This document shows, piece by piece, positions 32,368 to 42,933 of a stretch of 64,000 nt of DNA; position 1 is the first letter of the stretch, and each line of letters opens with the position of its first letter. The notes beneath the pieces were generated by a model. It worked only from the letters and a program-made list of their open reading frames with translations, made no database searches and was not told the DNA's origin. Position numbers and translations under genes: made by a program. The DNA comes from Streptomyces roseolus (GTDB lineage: Bacteria > Actinomycetota > Actinomycetes > Streptomycetales > Streptomycetaceae), in assembly GCF_014649855.1 (NCBI RefSeq), contig NZ_BMTV01000010.1, positions 124,001 through 188,000 of the forward strand, given 5' to 3'.

Positions 32368-35300
32368 TCGCTCGTGCTCCAACTCTTCTTGCCCCACCTG
32401 TAATCGAAGGTAACGCCAAGCTCTTTTGATGCTACCTTCATAGCGCCCCGACAGTTGCTGCAAGGACGTCTCAAGCCGTAGATCGTGATTGTATCCCCCG
32501 GCTTCACTCGAGCCAGGTTGGCGTAGGGGTCGTTGTTGATTTGAAGGGCTTTGCCCCCTGCCATACGAATCACGCGGCGCTCCGTGTGCACCGCCTGTCT
32601 GGCCATGCCTTCACCCAGAGCAGATTCCGCAGCTGTAGTGGCACCACTCCTCACCGTGTATGCAAGTGTAATCACACCATCGTGACTCACTTCCACTCTC
32701 GCCCAATGGGTCGTAGGGGAAGTGGGGCCAGTCAGGGTGCCTTTTCTGTTTTGCGCTGCCTTGCCTGTCCATGTGGGCTTCCCGGATTTGCTAGCTATTT
32801 TCGCCGCGAAAACCAGGCCAAGACCAGTGCCTACATCAGCCATGCCGGCCGAATTGGGCGCTCCGAGCGATTCTACAAACCCCGGGGGGCTGTAGAACAG
32901 GGTGAAAACGAAGTAGTCGTGCTGCTCATCCGTGCATTCTACGAGTTCCTCGCAAACTCCTGCACCTGCGACCGCGATGTGCTGACTGGGCCATAGGCCG
33001 TCGTACATCCGGTTGTTCAATACTTCGTCGTACGTCTTGGAGAATGCTTCTTCGAAGCCCTCCGGTTCGGCGCCGGGGGCTCCAACAGTGTTGAACCAGC
33101 TGGTCTCAGCAGGGGCGGAAGAGGCCACGACGTGGTCAGAACTTTCGGGCGCATCTTCGTGACCGCCCAGCATGCCACCGTAAGGCGCCTTGCTGCCACT
33201 ATTCCCCGGGCTTCCCGGGTTGCCGCCGCTTACTGTGTTGTTGGGTGGCGGTGCGCAGGATCCTCCGTTTTCATGGCACATTTCCCTCAGGCCCGTGGGG
33301 TCGGAGGAGGTGGCCGGATGCTGGTTGGCGTAGCTGTAGCCGTTGAGGGACTGGTGCTGGTCAGCCGACAGAAGCGGGTCGATGCTGATGAACTGGCCGA
33401 TCCCAGGATCGTATTGGCGTGCTCCGACGTGTGTGAGACCTGTGGTCTTGTCGTCGATCTTGCCGAGGAAGCCCTTATCGTCGGGCCACGCAGCGCCTGT
33501 CGGAGTACCGCGTTCGGACCCGAAGGGACTCATATAGCGCTTGCTGAAGGACTGGGTGGCGTCGGCAGAGACGGCCAAGCTCTGGGTGCCGTGATGGTCG
33601 CCGGCGAGGTAGGTGAGTTTCTGGGTCCCGCTTGCGTTGGATCGGAGAGCGATGCTGACACCACTGGCCGTGTAGTAACGCTGTGCCCATGTGGTGCCGT
33701 TGGCCCTGAGGTGCAGTTCCGTGGCTCCGGCGTACAGGATCCGTTCGCCGCCCTGGGTGGTGCGGGTCAGGAGGTTACCTTCGGCGTCATACAGGTAGTC
33801 GGTGCTCTTGCCGGACTCGGTGAGCTTGCTGAGCTTGCCCTCTGGGGACCAGGTGAGGTCCTGGGTTCCGGTCTTGCCCGGACGTTTGGTGGTGTTCCCG
33901 GCTGTGTCGTAGGTATAGGTGCGTGTGGGGGTGATGCAGTTGGCCGTGGTACTGGTGCCGGTGAGGGTATGGGGCTGGGTGCCTGTGTAGCAGTACTTGG
34001 TGTTGGTGTCGCCAGTGGTCTTGTGGACCGTCTCGGTGTCGCGCTGGCCGGCCTGGTTGTAGGTGTAGCTGGTCCAGTACGGGGCCGGGCCGGACAGGCC
34101 CGAGGCGCTGCGCGGGTCAGAGCAGTTGCGGGAGCTGGGGGTCCATGCGTGGGTGAGGCGGCGGTGGCCGTCGTAGGTGAAGCACTGGGTCTCGGCCGCT
34201 GAGGTGCCCCCGAGGGTGGTGGGGTCGGCGATTGCGGTGACGTTGCCAGCCTGGTCGAAGGTGTAGTTGAGGTCCTGCAGCATGTACGGGTGGGTCTGGT
34301 CCGTCACGCGGCTGCGGGTCAGGCGGCCGGTTCCTTCCTCGAAGGTCTGCGTGACGTACAGCTTCTTGTGTTCCTCGGAGTCGGCCGTACCCATGATCAG
34401 TTGCTGGGCCTGGCCGAGGGCGGAGTAGTCAACCCCCAGGAGGTACCCAGTGGAGCCGCCTATCGATGTGAGATTGCCGAGGGTGTCGTAGTCATAGCCG
34501 ATGACCTCGGCCTGCAGACCGCCCAGAGCCGGTTCCTTGGTGTTCTGCAGGGTCCCGTCGATGTTGTAGTAACTGGAGTACTCCAGCGTGGTTGGTGTGC
34601 CTGCCTGGACGAACGGATCGTTCGCGGGGAGCTGGAGCTTGCTTCCGACTGGACGGGCGAGGGTGTCGTAGGCAGTGATGCTCTTGATGTACGCCTGCCC
34701 CGTTTTGCCACCGACGTAGCGTATCGAGGATGTGGGCAAGCCCTTGAGTAGGGTGTCGTACGTGTAAGCGGTGAGCTGGGTGGCGTCACTCTTCGTGCCA
34801 GACCAAGTACCCACCAGTCGGCCGAGCTCGTCATAGTCGGTCAGGACGGACTGGCCTCGCGAGTCAGTGGTCCTGATGACCTGGTCGAGCGTGTTGTAGA
34901 CGGTGGTGGACTTACCCTTGTCCGGGTCGTTAGACGTCGTCTGCCTGCCGAACAGGTCGAACCCGTAGGACCACGTCGCTCCGTCCGGCCCGGTGATCGA
35001 CGTTTGCTGGCCGTCCAATGTGTAGGTGAACTTGGTGGACGTGTGCGAGACGCCGAGACTGGCGCCATAGTCTTTATCGGCGGGATCGGGGCCGGCATAT
35101 TCGCGGGTCTCGATGGTCTGGCCGCGGATGTCGGTGATGGCTCGGGTCGCGGAGCCGCCCTGGAGTGCTGTGGTGGCGGTGGAGTCGCCGGTGTAGCTGG
35201 TGGACGTGGACCACTTCGGCTTGCCGTACACGTAGAGCGTGCTGGTGGTCGCCCGGCCGGCGCCGTCGAAGACCATTTCGGTCTGGTTGGGAGCCTCGCC

Positions 35301-38300
35301 ATACTCGGCGCGGGCGTACGTGCCGGTTGGGGTCGTTGCGGTGTCGAAGATGTCGGCGTGGGTTTGATACGCCAGGCCGCGGGTGTCGTAGCGGGTGTCG
35401 GTCAGCAGCCGGCCTCCGTGGGGGGTCGGCGACTGGGTCTGTAGCGGACGCAGCAGGGAGTCGAAGATCGCGTAGGTGGTGTTGTAGGTGGTGCCGTCCT
35501 TCTTCAGCGTCGCGGTCGACACCCAGGACTGCTCGGTGTTACTGAGGGAGTAGGTGAACTTACTGTTGGGGCTGTAGCCGGCGGTCCTGTTCCGGTTGGG
35601 CAGCCACACGTCGGTGAGCCGCCCGAGAGCGTCGTAGGCCAGCTCTGTCTTCTTCACATTCGCGTCGAAGACCTGCTGCGGCTTTCCACGCCTCGGATCC
35701 AGGAAGGTGGCCGACCGATAACCCTTGGGGTCCGTGGTGATGGTCTTGGTCAGCGGGCCGGCAGCAACGGGAGTGAAGGCTGTGCTCGTGGTCTTACCGT
35801 CGGCGTCGGTCACGCTGAGCGGTCGACCGAGTTCGTCATAGGCGGTGGTGCGTGTCTTCTGCCAGGTCACAGCCCCTTCGGGCCCGTAGCCCTGTGCGCG
35901 GCCGGTCCATGTTGCAAGGCCTTTGGTCGGCTTCATCGTCGCCGACCAGGTGGTGGCGCCGTCGTAGGCGGCGGCCTCGTCTGTCAATACGTCGCCGCGG
36001 CGGGTGGAGTCCGTCGGCAGGTCGATATCAGCGTCGGCCACACTGCACGTCCGGCCTACTACGCGGGTCCGCGAGACCAGAGAGGTCAGTCCGAGGGTGT
36101 CGTTGCGGGCGTACCAAGTGCGGGCACAGGTCTCGTCACCAGCGGTGCTGTAAAGGCCCGAGTCGTATTGAGTTATTGGCATCCCGTAGGCGTCGTAGCT
36201 GGTCGCAACGGCCCGGTGGCGCCAGGTGCCCGGCACGGTCAGGTACGTGTACGTGGTGGACTGCTTGGTGCGGACATACCGGGCGGCGTGGTCGCCCGAA
36301 TCCGGTACCCCGGTCTGGCGCGCGGTCTCCTTCGACCACGGCTGGTGGGCGGTGACCGAGATCGGCTGGGTGCCGTTGTAGACGACCTGCTCGCGCAGCT
36401 GACCTGCGTACGGGTCGCTGTCGGTGAGGTTGGCGATGCCGACGGTGGGCTGGGCCAGTGGAGTGACCGTTACCGACTTCGTGGTGCCGTCCTTCTTCTT
36501 GTCTCCGTCCATGCCCTGCATGTAGAGCGAGACCGTCTTGGAGCGGGTCCTCTGCAGGGCGCCGGTGTAGACGGTGACCTGGCGGTAACCACGCCAGTCG
36601 GACCAGGTTCGCTCGTCCTTCGGCGTGAACGGCTCGTCGCTGTAGTGCCAGGCCGCACCTGTGTACTCGTAGGCGTTCTCCACGGCCTCGTTGTGTCCGG
36701 CGGGGTCGGAGACGGAGACCGCGAGCACGCGGTACTTGTGGAACCAGTCCACCGACGCCTCCGAGGAGCCGTTGATGTTCCAGTACTGCGGATAGCAACT
36801 GCGGGTGTTGGTGTCCTGAGCCGCGCCCAGCACCTCGCTGCGGACGCACTCGGGCGACGAGAGCGTGACCGTGGTGATCGCCCCGGTCTCCGACGTGATG
36901 GTGGAGATACGGGGACGGGTCAGCGGCAGGATGTCATCGGTCGCGTCGACCCGGTTGGGTCGCATCTGGTACGTGAACGAGATCGGGTCCAGCCCGATGG
37001 AGGTGGTGCCGGCCTTGCCCGTCCGCTTGATCGACTGCAGCGTGAGGACCTGATCGCTGGTGTCGCCAATGTCGCCACCATCCAGGTACTGCTGGGTCAG
37101 CGCCCAGGAATCCACCGGGTCGTAGGCACTGGCTGCGGCAGTCCAGGAGTAGGTGTTCACCGCGGTGAGACGCTTGCGGGAGAAGAACGCCGGTGCCGTT
37201 GCCAGGCACTCGTCGTCCCCCTTGGAGCAGATTGAATCGAAGGGAACGTCGGGCCAGTTGTCGGACGTCTCCTTCGTCAACGAACCACAGTCCGACGCGG
37301 TGCACCGCTCGGCGTACCCGAAAGTCACCTTGGCGTCAGCGTCATCGGTGAACAGCGCGCCCTTGCGCAGACCGTACTTGATCTCTTTCAGGTAGCCGCC
37401 GCGGACGTAGGAGGCCTCTGCGGTGGTGGCTTTGTTCTTTTTGTAGTAGTTGCTGTCCTTGGCGTACCAGTAGGTGGAGGCGTTGCCGTTGACGTCCTCG
37501 ACGTAGTCGAGGTTCCAGCGCCATGCCTGCGTCAGGGACCGGTCCGCGAAGCTGCTGCCGCCCGAGTAGCCGGGTTCACCGGAGTCGTCACCGAAGACTG
37601 GCACCGTCCAGGTGGAGTTGGTCCGCTCGGTTGTGGCGCCGTCGAGCTTGTCCAGACCGAAGATGTACTTCGTGCCGTCACCAGTGGTGACAGTCCAGTA
37701 CTCGCCGTCGTCGTCGCTGTTGTCGGCGCCGATGGACCGGGTCACCTTCGAGGCGTCGTCGTTCTCCAGACGCCAGGTGCCCGTGGCGGTGTCCTTCACC
37801 AGGCGGGAGGACTTGCCATTGAGGACGAGCCTGGCGTTGTCGTACTTCCAGCACAGGTCGAAGACATCCGCCTGGCCGTCGTCGTCACAGGAGCCGTAGC
37901 TGCGCTCGATGTAGGACTCGGTCAGGGAGAAGCCCTCACCGACCGAGGTTCCCTGATTGTTCGTCGTCGCCGTACGCCCATCGATGCTCCCCGAGTCGTA
38001 CGACAGCGACAGCGACGGCGCCGGGCCGGCCGCAGCGGGCGGCATCGTGAAACCGTACGACCACGTGAACGACCCCGAGCTGCCGCCTGCCTCCCACGAA
38101 GAGGACTCCGCCAGCCCCGTCGCCGAGTAGTCGCCCGTGCCCGACGGTGACTGGCCCCCGCCGCCCCCAGCCGTCGTGACCGCCAGCACCGTCGCGCTGG
38201 AGGCTTCGGAAGCCAGCTGCGTCGAGACGCCACCGGCAGTCTCGGGCAGTGCGACCTGGGCCGAGACGGACTGCTCACGCACATCGTTCGCCGACTTCAA

Positions 38301-38948
38301 CGGGGTCTGCTCACGGCACTCCGCCTTCTCCGGAGTCGTCAGCACACAAGCTGGCAGCTGGACCAACTGCAGACGCTGCGCCCAGCCGCCGCCCACCTTC
38401 GAAGCGAAGCCGGAGTAGTCGACGGAGACGCTGACCCGGCCGGCGGCGTTCGCCTCTACAGTCAGCAGGACACCGGTGATGCCGGCCGTGTCCGCCTCCT
38501 TCTGGTCCAAGACCGTGAGCCGGGCCGTAGAAGCTGCCGCTCCGGCCCGATTCCCGGCCTCCGACTTGACGGTCACCGGCATCCCACCCGGTGCAGCCTT
38601 GCCTGCCCCGCCCTTGGCAAGCGCGATGGTTGCCTCACCGGGGGCGGGCCAGGCGCCCCTCTGCTCCGCCAGGGCACGGCGGGCCTGCTCGGTGTTGGTC
38701 GCCAGATCCTGCGCGACCTTCGCCCGGGCCTTCTTTGCCCCCGGCGAGTCGACCGCCTTGACCTTGCTCACCCGCTGATCAGGCAGTCCTGGACGGCCCA
38801 GCCCCCCATTGCCGTCCGCGGCCTGCGCTATCGGCACCAGCCCCATCGGAACCATCAGTGCCAGAGCCAGCGAGTGGACAAGGAGCCGTTTGCGGCCCCG
38901 TCTCTCACCACCAGCCTGGATTCTTGTAGTGCCTATGTCAAAAGCCAT
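32364..38948 (-). CDS. Secreted Rhs/YD-repeat polymorphic toxin with C-terminal deaminase domain
   Basis: Start chosen at ATG 38948 after GGGCGGAG; 2194 residues. A signal peptide (RKRLLVHSLALALMVPMG, ending AQA) is followed by a long beta-rich region, many YD repeats and the Rhs core ending DPTGL at about 1887. The variable tip of 307 residues ends in a deaminase-like zinc motif: HTE (H2121, E2123) and PCSNC (C2163, C2166). This suggests a nucleic-acid or nucleotide deaminase toxin. An alternative ATG at 38993 exists. The Imm10-like gene follows by ATGA overlap. Confidence 0.85.
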   Translation of the reverse strand: MAFDIGTTRIQAGGERRGRKRLLVHSLALALMVPMGLVPIAQAADGNGGLGRPGLPDQRVSKVKAVDSPGAKKARAKVAQDLATNTEQARRALAEQRGAWPAPGEATIALAKGGAGKAAPGGMPVTVKSEAGNRAGAAASTARLTVLDQKEADTAGITGVLLTVEANAAGRVSVSVDYSGFASKVGGGWAQRLQLVQLPACVLTTPEKAECREQTPLKSANDVREQSVSAQVALPETAGGVSTQLASEASSATVLAVTTAGGGGGQSPSGTGDYSATGLAESSSWEAGGSSGSFTWSYGFTMPPAAAGPAPSLSLSYDSGSIDGRTATTNNQGTSVGEGFSLTESYIERSYGSCDDDGQADVFDLCWKYDNARLVLNGKSSRLVKDTATGTWRLENDDASKVTRSIGADNSDDDGEYWTVTTGDGTKYIFGLDKLDGATTERTNSTWTVPVFGDDSGEPGYSGGSSFADRSLTQAWRWNLDYVEDVNGNASTYWYAKDSNYYKKNKATTAEASYVRGGYLKEIKYGLRKGALFTDDADAKVTFGYAERCTASDCGSLTKETSDNWPDVPFDSICSKGDDECLATAPAFFSRKRLTAVNTYSWTAAASAYDPVDSWALTQQYLDGGDIGDTSDQVLTLQSIKRTGKAGTTSIGLDPISFTYQMRPNRVDATDDILPLTRPRISTITSETGAITTVTLSSPECVRSEVLGAAQDTNTRSCYPQYWNINGSSEASVDWFHKYRVLAVSVSDPAGHNEAVENAYEYTGAAWHYSDEPFTPKDERTWSDWRGYRQVTVYTGALQRTRSKTVSLYMQGMDGDKKKDGTTKSVTVTPLAQPTVGIANLTDSDPYAGQLREQVVYNGTQPISVTAHQPWSKETARQTGVPDSGDHAARYVRTKQSTTYTYLTVPGTWRHRAVATSYDAYGMPITQYDSGLYSTAGDETCARTWYARNDTLGLTSLVSRTRVVGRTCSVADADIDLPTDSTRRGDVLTDEAAAYDGATTWSATMKPTKGLATWTGRAQGYGPEGAVTWQKTRTTAYDELGRPLSVTDADGKTTSTAFTPVAAGPLTKTITTDPKGYRSATFLDPRRGKPQQVFDANVKKTELAYDALGRLTDVWLPNRNRTAGYSPNSKFTYSLSNTEQSWVSTATLKKDGTTYNTTYAIFDSLLRPLQTQSPTPHGGRLLTDTRYDTRGLAYQTHADIFDTATTPTGTYARAEYGEAPNQTEMVFDGAGRATTSTLYVYGKPKWSTSTSYTGDSTATTALQGGSATRAITDIRGQTIETREYAGPDPADKDYGASLGVSHTSTKFTYTLDGQQTSITGPDGATWSYGFDLFGRQTTSNDPDKGKSTTVYNTLDQVIRTTDSRGQSVLTDYDELGRLVGTWSGTKSDATQLTAYTYDTLLKGLPTSSIRYVGGKTGQAYIKSITAYDTLARPVGSKLQLPANDPFVQAGTPTTLEYSSYYNIDGTLQNTKEPALGGLQAEVIGYDYDTLGNLTSIGGSTGYLLGVDYSALGQAQQLIMGTADSEEHKKLYVTQTFEEGTGRLTRSRVTDQTHPYMLQDLNYTFDQAGNVTAIADPTTLGGTSAAETQCFTYDGHRRLTHAWTPSSRNCSDPRSASGLSGPAPYWTSYTYNQAGQRDTETVHKTTGDTNTKYCYTGTQPHTLTGTSTTANCITPTRTYTYDTAGNTTKRPGKTGTQDLTWSPEGKLSKLTESGKSTDYLYDAEGNLLTRTTQGGERILYAGATELHLRANGTTWAQRYYTASGVSIALRSNASGTQKLTYLAGDHHGTQSLAVSADATQSFSKRYMSPFGSERGTPTGAAWPDDKGFLGKIDDKTTGLTHVGARQYDPGIGQFISIDPLLSADQHQSLNGYSYANQHPATSSDPTGLREMCHENGGSCAPPPNNTVSGGNPGSPGNSGSKAPYGGMLGGHEDAPESSDHVVASSAPAETSWFNTVGAPGAEPEGFEEAFSKTYDEVLNNRMYDGLWPSQHIAVAGAGVCEELVECTDEQHDYFVFTLFYSPPGFVESLGAPNSAGMADVGTGLGLVFAAKIASKSGKPTWTGKAAQNRKGTLTGPTSPTTHWARVEVSHDGVITLAYTVRSGATTAAESALGEGMARQAVHTERRVIRMAGGKALQINNDPYANLARVKPGDTITIYGLRRPCSNCRGAMKVASKELGVTFDYRWGKKSWSTSE

Positions 38949-39066
38949 CTGCTCCGCCCCTGCTCGTCCAGAATTAATTTCGTCACACGTCATAGCCGAG
39001 GCCGCACACGGCCGCGGCTGCGGGCAGCAGCAGGGACGCCCGCCGCTGCCCGCACGCTCAATTCGT

Positions 39067-42000
39067 TCAGTCCCTCACGGTGTTACTGATTTGGTCGGAG
39101 CTGGCCATCGCCCCGGCCCACACCCGCACTTCCGCGATCTTGGCAGGTAGGTAATGTGCCCAGCCGCCCGAGGTGTAGCCCTTGCCGAGTGTGAAATCAC
39201 CTGAACCGAGCTGCGCGGTGAACTGCGTCTCACCGTTCTCGTTATGGCCCAGGTAGAGGCTGATGGTGCCCGACTGTGCGTCGTGAACACCGGTCAGACG
39301 GACCAGACCATTCAGCTTTGCTTCATCTGTGGAGACGACCGAGGAAAACGTGCCATTGGCGTTCAGTCGTCCGAAGTGCCACTTGCCGACCAAAGTGACG
39401 CTGTCCTCATAGGGGTTGACATCCTTGCCGACCATCTCGAACCAGAGTCCCCATGCCGAGCCGTCCGCCGTACGCTGTCCCAGTACCTGGCCCACAAAAG
39501 GGTTCTCCAGGCTGGCGTCCTTGGTGGCCAGCTTGTCTTCGTCCAGTTCCACCTGGGTGGTGACCGTGAACGAACCCGTGTCGTCCACCAGTGGGCCGGC
39601 GGCTGTGGCGGAGTCATCCACACCGTCGAGGACGATCTCACCGTTCACCACCGCCGCACCGCCGGCCAGGGTCAGCGGCCTGCCGTAGCCAGAGGTGGTG
39701 TCCGGGATCGTGGTCCCGGAAGCGGCGTCGGCAGACCAGTTCGCCACCAGTTCGGCGCCCGCGTACTGCTGCGAGATCAGAGCCCGCGCCTGCACGGGGA
39801 TCTCTTCGTCGATCAGTACACGCTGCCAGGCGGACACCTCGTCAATCGAACCCTTGAAGGGTGCGGTGCGGGTACCTGCCCAGAGGTGCCGGCCCATGTT
39901 GAACGGACCGGTGGCGGACCAGGAGCCGGCCACCACCTTCGTGCCCTGTAGCTTGCCGTTGACGTAGAAGCGGACTTCCTTCGTGGCAGGGTCGTAGCTG
40001 CCCGCCAGGTGCGTCCACATCCCGATAAGCGCAGCGTCCTTGCTTGCCACACCGATGTGTGCAGCGCCGTTGTCCGCGTCCTTCTCCTTCACTCCGAACG
40101 CCCAACGGTCGCTCGTCTTGTCGTAGGAGAGGAGGAACGGGCTGTACTGTGCGCCGTCCTGGGAGAGGACGGCACTGTTCTGGGACTTGCCGTCCAGACG
40201 CACCCACGCTGCCACGGTGTACGCCAGCCCGGTGTTTACCACGGGCGTGGTGGTCGTCGCGTACGCTCCGGTGCCGTTCAGCAGCAGCCCCAGGTCGTTC
40301 TTCGGGGTTGCCAGCGGCGTTCCCTGTGCGTTGTGCGTGACCATCCCGAGCCGTCCGCGACCGTCACGCACAGCGCCGCCGGCAAGGGTTGCGTCCTGGC
40401 GTATCCCGCCACCACCGAGAGCACTGTCGAGCGCAGCACCGCCATCGGTCTCGTCGAAGTGCCAGCGTGCAACCGGGTCCTCGCCCCGGGCCACCTTGAA
40501 GATGAGCGTGCCCTCCCCGCCCCAGCGGCCGAGGCTGTCCTTGGCACGGACGTAGATCGTGTAATCGCCAGACTTCGTAGGTCGGTAGCTGGCGGTGAAG
40601 AGACAGGGCATACCCGGTTGACACGTGTTCGTCCAGGCAACCGACTGGCTCAGCCGGTACTGGAAGTCCGTGACGTTGTCATCACCGGCCGCGGGCGCGA
40701 AGAGGAAGTTGGCCCTGACTCCCGGTCCGCCGGAATCCTTACAAGGCTCCTCCGGGTCGACTCCGGGATCGTCTTCGGACAGGCACTCGTTATATGGGCC
40801 GCGCAGCAGGATCTTCGGCGGCTTGGGAGCCGAGGAATCAACCTTGAAGTAGCAGAACCCCGACGTGCTACTGGACCGGTATTTTGCCCCTCCGTTGTAG
40901 AAGGAGTGCGTCCATGCCTGGTACCGGTACAACTTCCCGTCGGTGAGGGCGGACCACACGAGCGCGGCGCGCTGCCCGTCCTGGAGGTAGCTGGTCGAGG
41001 GCGCCACGGAGCCGTTCCCGGCAGGCGTTTCGCTCCATGTACCGTCGGAGTTCTTGTGGTCCAGGTCGAAGTAGATCCGCAGCTGGGCCTCCTGCTCACC
41101 GCCGGCCTTCGTCTGCGCGACCGCGTTGAGCGTCGGCTTCGGATCGGACACCACCGCCGGGTCGGCCTCGGACCTGTTGCAGACCGTGCCCGAACCCGCC
41201 TTCACACCCACTCCTGTGGGCCTGTCGGGAATACCGACGAAATCCACCGCGAGAACAGCGTCGTTCCGGAACCGCTTCCACGCCGAGGCGTCAGACTCGT
41301 CCTGCGCCCTCAGCTGCAGGGTGAGCCGGGAGATGCTGCCCGCCGCGAAAGCCCGGACGGTCGGGGTGAGATTCTCGTTGGGCTCCTCGGGGTTGTCGTG
41401 GAACTCGATGGGAGCGGTGGGCGAATTGGGGTCGCACAGGGAACCACGGCCAGCCGAAATGTTCCTGTCGACCATCCAGTCGAGTTCCTTGGGCCGGGAG
41501 GACCATGTGGTGGCGGAGGAGATGTTGTTCGTCCGGACCAGGTCCACCCAGCGGGGGTCGCACTGGAAGGCCCACGGCTCGGTGACGCGGAAAGTCGCGT
41601 CCAGGACATGCTTGCCCTTGAGCTTTTCCGGCGAGAACTCGAAGTACAGCCGCTGGACGTAGCCGGGACCGCAGTAGTAGCCGTTCCAGCTGCCGCACTT
41701 GCCGACGCCCTGGCCCCGGTCCTGGTCGCCGTTTTCCCAGTTGTACGACTCGTAGCCGTCCGAACGCAGCAGAGTCCGCTCCGCCCCTCCCCAGGTCACC
41801 GTGGGGTCGATGTACAGAGGGAAATGCTCTGCCTCCGTTCCACGGAGCATGTCCGCGTCCGGCACGACGGACAACAAGTCAGAAGTGACCTTCACGTCCA
41901 TCGTCGTCACCGTGTCACCACTCGAAGGCATCCCGTTCGACGGCTCTTCGGCGTCGCCGCCAGAGGCGGGCTCCGGCGACGTTGGCTCTGTTTCGGATCC

Positions 42001-42831
42001 GAGGACGGCTGCGGACTGGCTGACCGGGGCCTCGGTGCTCTCTGTGGCATCGCGGGTGCCCGCCGAGTCCCACATCTGAGCCGGCGGTGCACGGAAGACA
42101 CGGTTGCCGTCCACGTCCACCGCGGCCAGGTTGCCCGCCTGCCCCTTCACGATCTGCAGGCCCTCGGCCTTCAGGGAGTAGTCGATCTGCTGAAGCTTCG
42201 GATTGGCCGCAGCTTCGGGGGTCTTCACGACAAGGAGGTGACGGAAGCCTTCCGTCGAAGCGATCACCTGAAGGTCGACCCCCTCCAGGACCTCTCTGTA
42301 GACCGCGCTTGCTCCGTCCAGCTCCGGTACCGGAAGCTCCTCCAGCCAACCAAGGGCCAGAGAACGGCCTTCCTCCTCGATCCTCACCAGCGGCTCATCA
42401 GCCCCACCACCGGAGAACTCCATGTCCACGGCCGACGCCTTGGGCGCGACCGTCCCATCGGTTCTCCGCTCCAGCGTCGCGTCGGGAGCCTGCCATCCGC
42501 CACCAGGCGCGGCGGCGCGGACAGGTACGGCGGACTCCTCCAGGGTGAAGCTGTAACCGTCCGGGTTCGCGTAGACCGTCGTACGTTCAGAACGCTCGCC
42601 TGCCACCTCGACCCGGACGCCCGTCCCCTTGGCATCTGCCAGGGCCCGCTGCGCCTCCGTCAGCTCCCCCGTGGCCGTCGTGGCCGCAGGCGCGGTGGCT
42701 GACGCCGCCGTCGCGTCACTATCCAGTGCCGGTACAACCGACAGAACCATGGCCGCGGCAACGCCTGCTACCGCATAGGTTCTCCCTCTGCCGCGCACGG
42801 AGCCAGCAGCCAGTCTCCATCTCACACTCAT
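39067..42831 (-). CDS. Secreted LamG-domain protein associated with the Rhs toxin
   Basis: The ATG follows GGGGTGGGG; 1254 residues. An N-terminal signal sequence (TYAVAGVAAAMVLSVVPAL) is followed by a beta-rich part and two concanavalin/LamG-like domains, at about 770-1010 (LGLLLNGTGAYATTTTP, YTVAAWVRLDG, WTHLAGSYDPATKEVRFYVNG by position) and 1025-1250. Similar proteins precede Rhs genes in Streptomyces and may aid surface attachment or delivery. It lies 118 bp upstream of the Rhs gene on the same strand. Confidence 0.8.
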   Translation of the reverse strand: MSVRWRLAAGSVRGRGRTYAVAGVAAAMVLSVVPALDSDATAASATAPAATTATGELTEAQRALADAKGTGVRVEVAGERSERTTVYANPDGYSFTLEESAVPVRAAAPGGGWQAPDATLERRTDGTVAPKASAVDMEFSGGGADEPLVRIEEEGRSLALGWLEELPVPELDGASAVYREVLEGVDLQVIASTEGFRHLLVVKTPEAAANPKLQQIDYSLKAEGLQIVKGQAGNLAAVDVDGNRVFRAPPAQMWDSAGTRDATESTEAPVSQSAAVLGSETEPTSPEPASGGDAEEPSNGMPSSGDTVTTMDVKVTSDLLSVVPDADMLRGTEAEHFPLYIDPTVTWGGAERTLLRSDGYESYNWENGDQDRGQGVGKCGSWNGYYCGPGYVQRLYFEFSPEKLKGKHVLDATFRVTEPWAFQCDPRWVDLVRTNNISSATTWSSRPKELDWMVDRNISAGRGSLCDPNSPTAPIEFHDNPEEPNENLTPTVRAFAAGSISRLTLQLRAQDESDASAWKRFRNDAVLAVDFVGIPDRPTGVGVKAGSGTVCNRSEADPAVVSDPKPTLNAVAQTKAGGEQEAQLRIYFDLDHKNSDGTWSETPAGNGSVAPSTSYLQDGQRAALVWSALTDGKLYRYQAWTHSFYNGGAKYRSSSTSGFCYFKVDSSAPKPPKILLRGPYNECLSEDDPGVDPEEPCKDSGGPGVRANFLFAPAAGDDNVTDFQYRLSQSVAWTNTCQPGMPCLFTASYRPTKSGDYTIYVRAKDSLGRWGGEGTLIFKVARGEDPVARWHFDETDGGAALDSALGGGGIRQDATLAGGAVRDGRGRLGMVTHNAQGTPLATPKNDLGLLLNGTGAYATTTTPVVNTGLAYTVAAWVRLDGKSQNSAVLSQDGAQYSPFLLSYDKTSDRWAFGVKEKDADNGAAHIGVASKDAALIGMWTHLAGSYDPATKEVRFYVNGKLQGTKVVAGSWSATGPFNMGRHLWAGTRTAPFKGSIDEVSAWQRVLIDEEIPVQARALISQQYAGAELVANWSADAASGTTIPDTTSGYGRPLTLAGGAAVVNGEIVLDGVDDSATAAGPLVDDTGSFTVTTQVELDEDKLATKDASLENPFVGQVLGQRTADGSAWGLWFEMVGKDVNPYEDSVTLVGKWHFGRLNANGTFSSVVSTDEAKLNGLVRLTGVHDAQSGTISLYLGHNENGETQFTAQLGSGDFTLGKGYTSGGWAHYLPAKIAEVRVWAGAMASSDQISNTVRD

Positions 42832-42933
42832 CCCCACCCCAAAAACAGTTCGATCAAGGCATATGGCATATCGTGGACGTTCAGCACATCCGCGTTCCCG
42901 CGCAGTGTGGAATGCGGAGCGTCCCCGCAGCGG

